The position numbers and the translations under genes were made by a program. From Alphaproteobacteria bacterium (GTDB lineage: Bacteria; Pseudomonadota; Alphaproteobacteria; Caulobacterales; Caulobacteraceae), in the NCBI GenBank assembly GCA_018895795.1, contig JAHINZ010000075.1:1-5798 (forward strand): 5,798 nt of DNA. Reading direction: 5' to 3'. The notes below the pieces were generated by a model. That model saw only the letters and a program-made list of their open reading frames with translations, did not search any database and was not told the DNA's origin. Position 1 is the first letter of the stretch; every line of letters starts with the position of its first letter. Below are positions 5,210 to 5,798 of the stretch, piece after piece.

Positions 5210-5518
5210 ATGACGGACATCACCACAAAGCATGACGGCTCCAGTCCCGGCGTGTTGGGCGACGAGTCCCAGGCCCAGGATCTGGGTCAGGCGGGGCACC
5301 CCGAAAACCGGGTGACCGAGGCCGATGTCAAAGAAGCGTTCCAAAAGCCCGACGGCTCCACCGAAGGCCAGGCCGAGGCCGGGTCTGTCGGAAAAAAGTA
5401 TGACCAGCTCGCCGGTCATCTGGACGTAGCCGAGAGCCGCCAGGAGGCGTTAATCGACGAAAGCCTGGAAGAGAGCTTCCCGGCCAGCGATCCCCCCAGC
5501 GCGAAACACATCACCTGA
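5210..5518 (+). CDS. Small acidic stress-type protein with C-terminal FPASDPPS motif
   Basis: This 102-residue hydrophilic protein has no membrane segment or signal peptide. Residues 1-75 are rich in Gly, Asp, Glu, Gln and Ser and are probably largely disordered. The conserved part is the end: ALIDESLEESFPASDPPSAK at about 80-99. The (D/E)E(S/T)FPASDPPS motif recurs at the ends of many small alphaproteobacterial proteins of unknown biochemical function. The start at 5210 is supported by GAGGA with 7-nt spacing and by the exact EcfG-type promoter just upstream, which places the gene in the general stress regulon by inference. It converges on the HNH gene, 22 bp away. No molecular function can be assigned. 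Confidence 0.85.
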   Translation: MTDITTKHDGSSPGVLGDESQAQDLGQAGHPENRVTEADVKEAFQKPDGSTEGQAEAGSVGKKYDQLAGHLDVAESRQEALIDESLEESFPASDPPSAKHIT

Positions 5519-5540
5519 CGCGTAAGCCGCTTTCCCCCGC

Positions 5541-5798
5541 TCACGCCTCCAGTTCGATGTCCCAGTAGAGATAGTCGAGCCAACTGGCGTGCAGGTGCCC
5601 CGGCGGGAAGCGGCGACCGCGATCCTGAAGTTCGTGCATGCTGGGTCGGCGCGCCGTGTGGAACGGGTGCATGCCCGCCTCGCGCGGCGTTCGGCCACCC
5701 TTCCTGAGATTGCAGGGCGCGCACGCGGTGATGATGTTCTCCCAGGTCGTCCGCCCCCCGCGTGAGCGAGGAATGACATGGTCGAAGGTCAGCTCATC
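5541..5798 (-). CDS. HNH endonuclease, C-terminal part (5' end outside window)
   Basis: The minus strand is open from the window edge to a TGA (complement of 5541-5543) and encodes 85 residues with no in-frame start needed. Numbering from the edge, residues 3-30 are a textbook HNH core: LTFDHVIPRSRGG with D6-H7, WENIITAC with N21, and CAPCN with C26, C29 and N30. The Cys pair normally joins an upstream CxxC (not visible here) to hold a structural zinc, while H7 and the two Asn positions form the metal-dependent nuclease site. The C-terminal ~45 residues contain HELQDRGRRF and end in LDYLYWDIELEA, as in the stand-alone chromosomal HNH proteins of alphaproteobacteria. The target is unknown. No phage or restriction-modification gene is seen beside it. 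Confidence 0.9.
   Translation of the reverse strand, partial: DELTFDHVIPRSRGGRTTWENIITACAPCNLRKGGRTPREAGMHPFHTARRPSMHELQDRGRRFPPGHLHASWLDYLYWDIELEA

Noticed and set aside
5660..5691. Third GGAAC...CGTT pair
   Set aside because: The spacer is 23 nt, far from 16-17, and it lies inside the HNH coding sequence.
5416..5779. Two minus-strand open frames with start codons overlapping the HNH gene
   Set aside because: They are out-of-frame readings. The HNH motif is found only in the frame open to the window edge, which ends at 5541.

Overview
The window looks like chromosomal DNA of an alphaproteobacterium, most likely Caulobacter or a close relative in the Caulobacteraceae. The reasons are the GC-rich coding sequence, an RTX protein whose first ~235 residues resemble the N-terminal, LPS-anchoring part of the Caulobacter S-layer protein RsaA, and two matches to the alphaproteobacterial general-stress sigma factor (EcfG, called SigT in Caulobacter) promoter. 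Family assignments come from reading motifs by eye and from recall; no database search was run.

Layout, left to right. (1) The 3' part of an M1-family zinc metallopeptidase gene, whose 5' end lies outside the window. (2) A small VanZ-like membrane protein in the same direction. (3) A 741-bp stretch (1877-2617) with no intact gene. It holds a decayed IS6-family transposase pseudogene that can be followed through three successive reading frames and one in-frame stop. After that come a small hairpin and an EcfG/SigT-type promoter (GGAAC-N17-CGTT). (4) A 597-residue RsaA-like protein with an N-terminal anchoring-type domain, a Pro/Thr linker, a 12-unit RTX array, a beta-rich spacer, four more RTX units and a C-terminal type I secretion region. 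(5) A convergent intergenic region of 262 bp with a strong 12-bp perfect stem and a second nested set of inverted repeats. (6) Two small leftward genes of unknown function that abut exactly (TAGATG) and may be expressed from a leaderless transcript. (7) A small rightward gene encoding a disordered acidic protein that ends in a 'FPASDPPS' motif, with a near-ideal EcfG/SigT promoter (GGAAC-N16-CGTT) and a ribosome binding site. (8) The 3' end of a leftward HNH endonuclease gene that runs off the right edge.

How it fits together. The most notable point is that the short RsaA-like secreted protein and the FPASDPPS protein each carry an EcfG-type promoter at a sensible distance from the start codon. 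This suggests that a small S-layer-type surface protein in this strain belongs to the general stress response instead of being constitutively expressed as RsaA is. The other genes (M1 peptidase, VanZ-like, HNH) look like ordinary chromosomal neighbours with no evident shared pathway.
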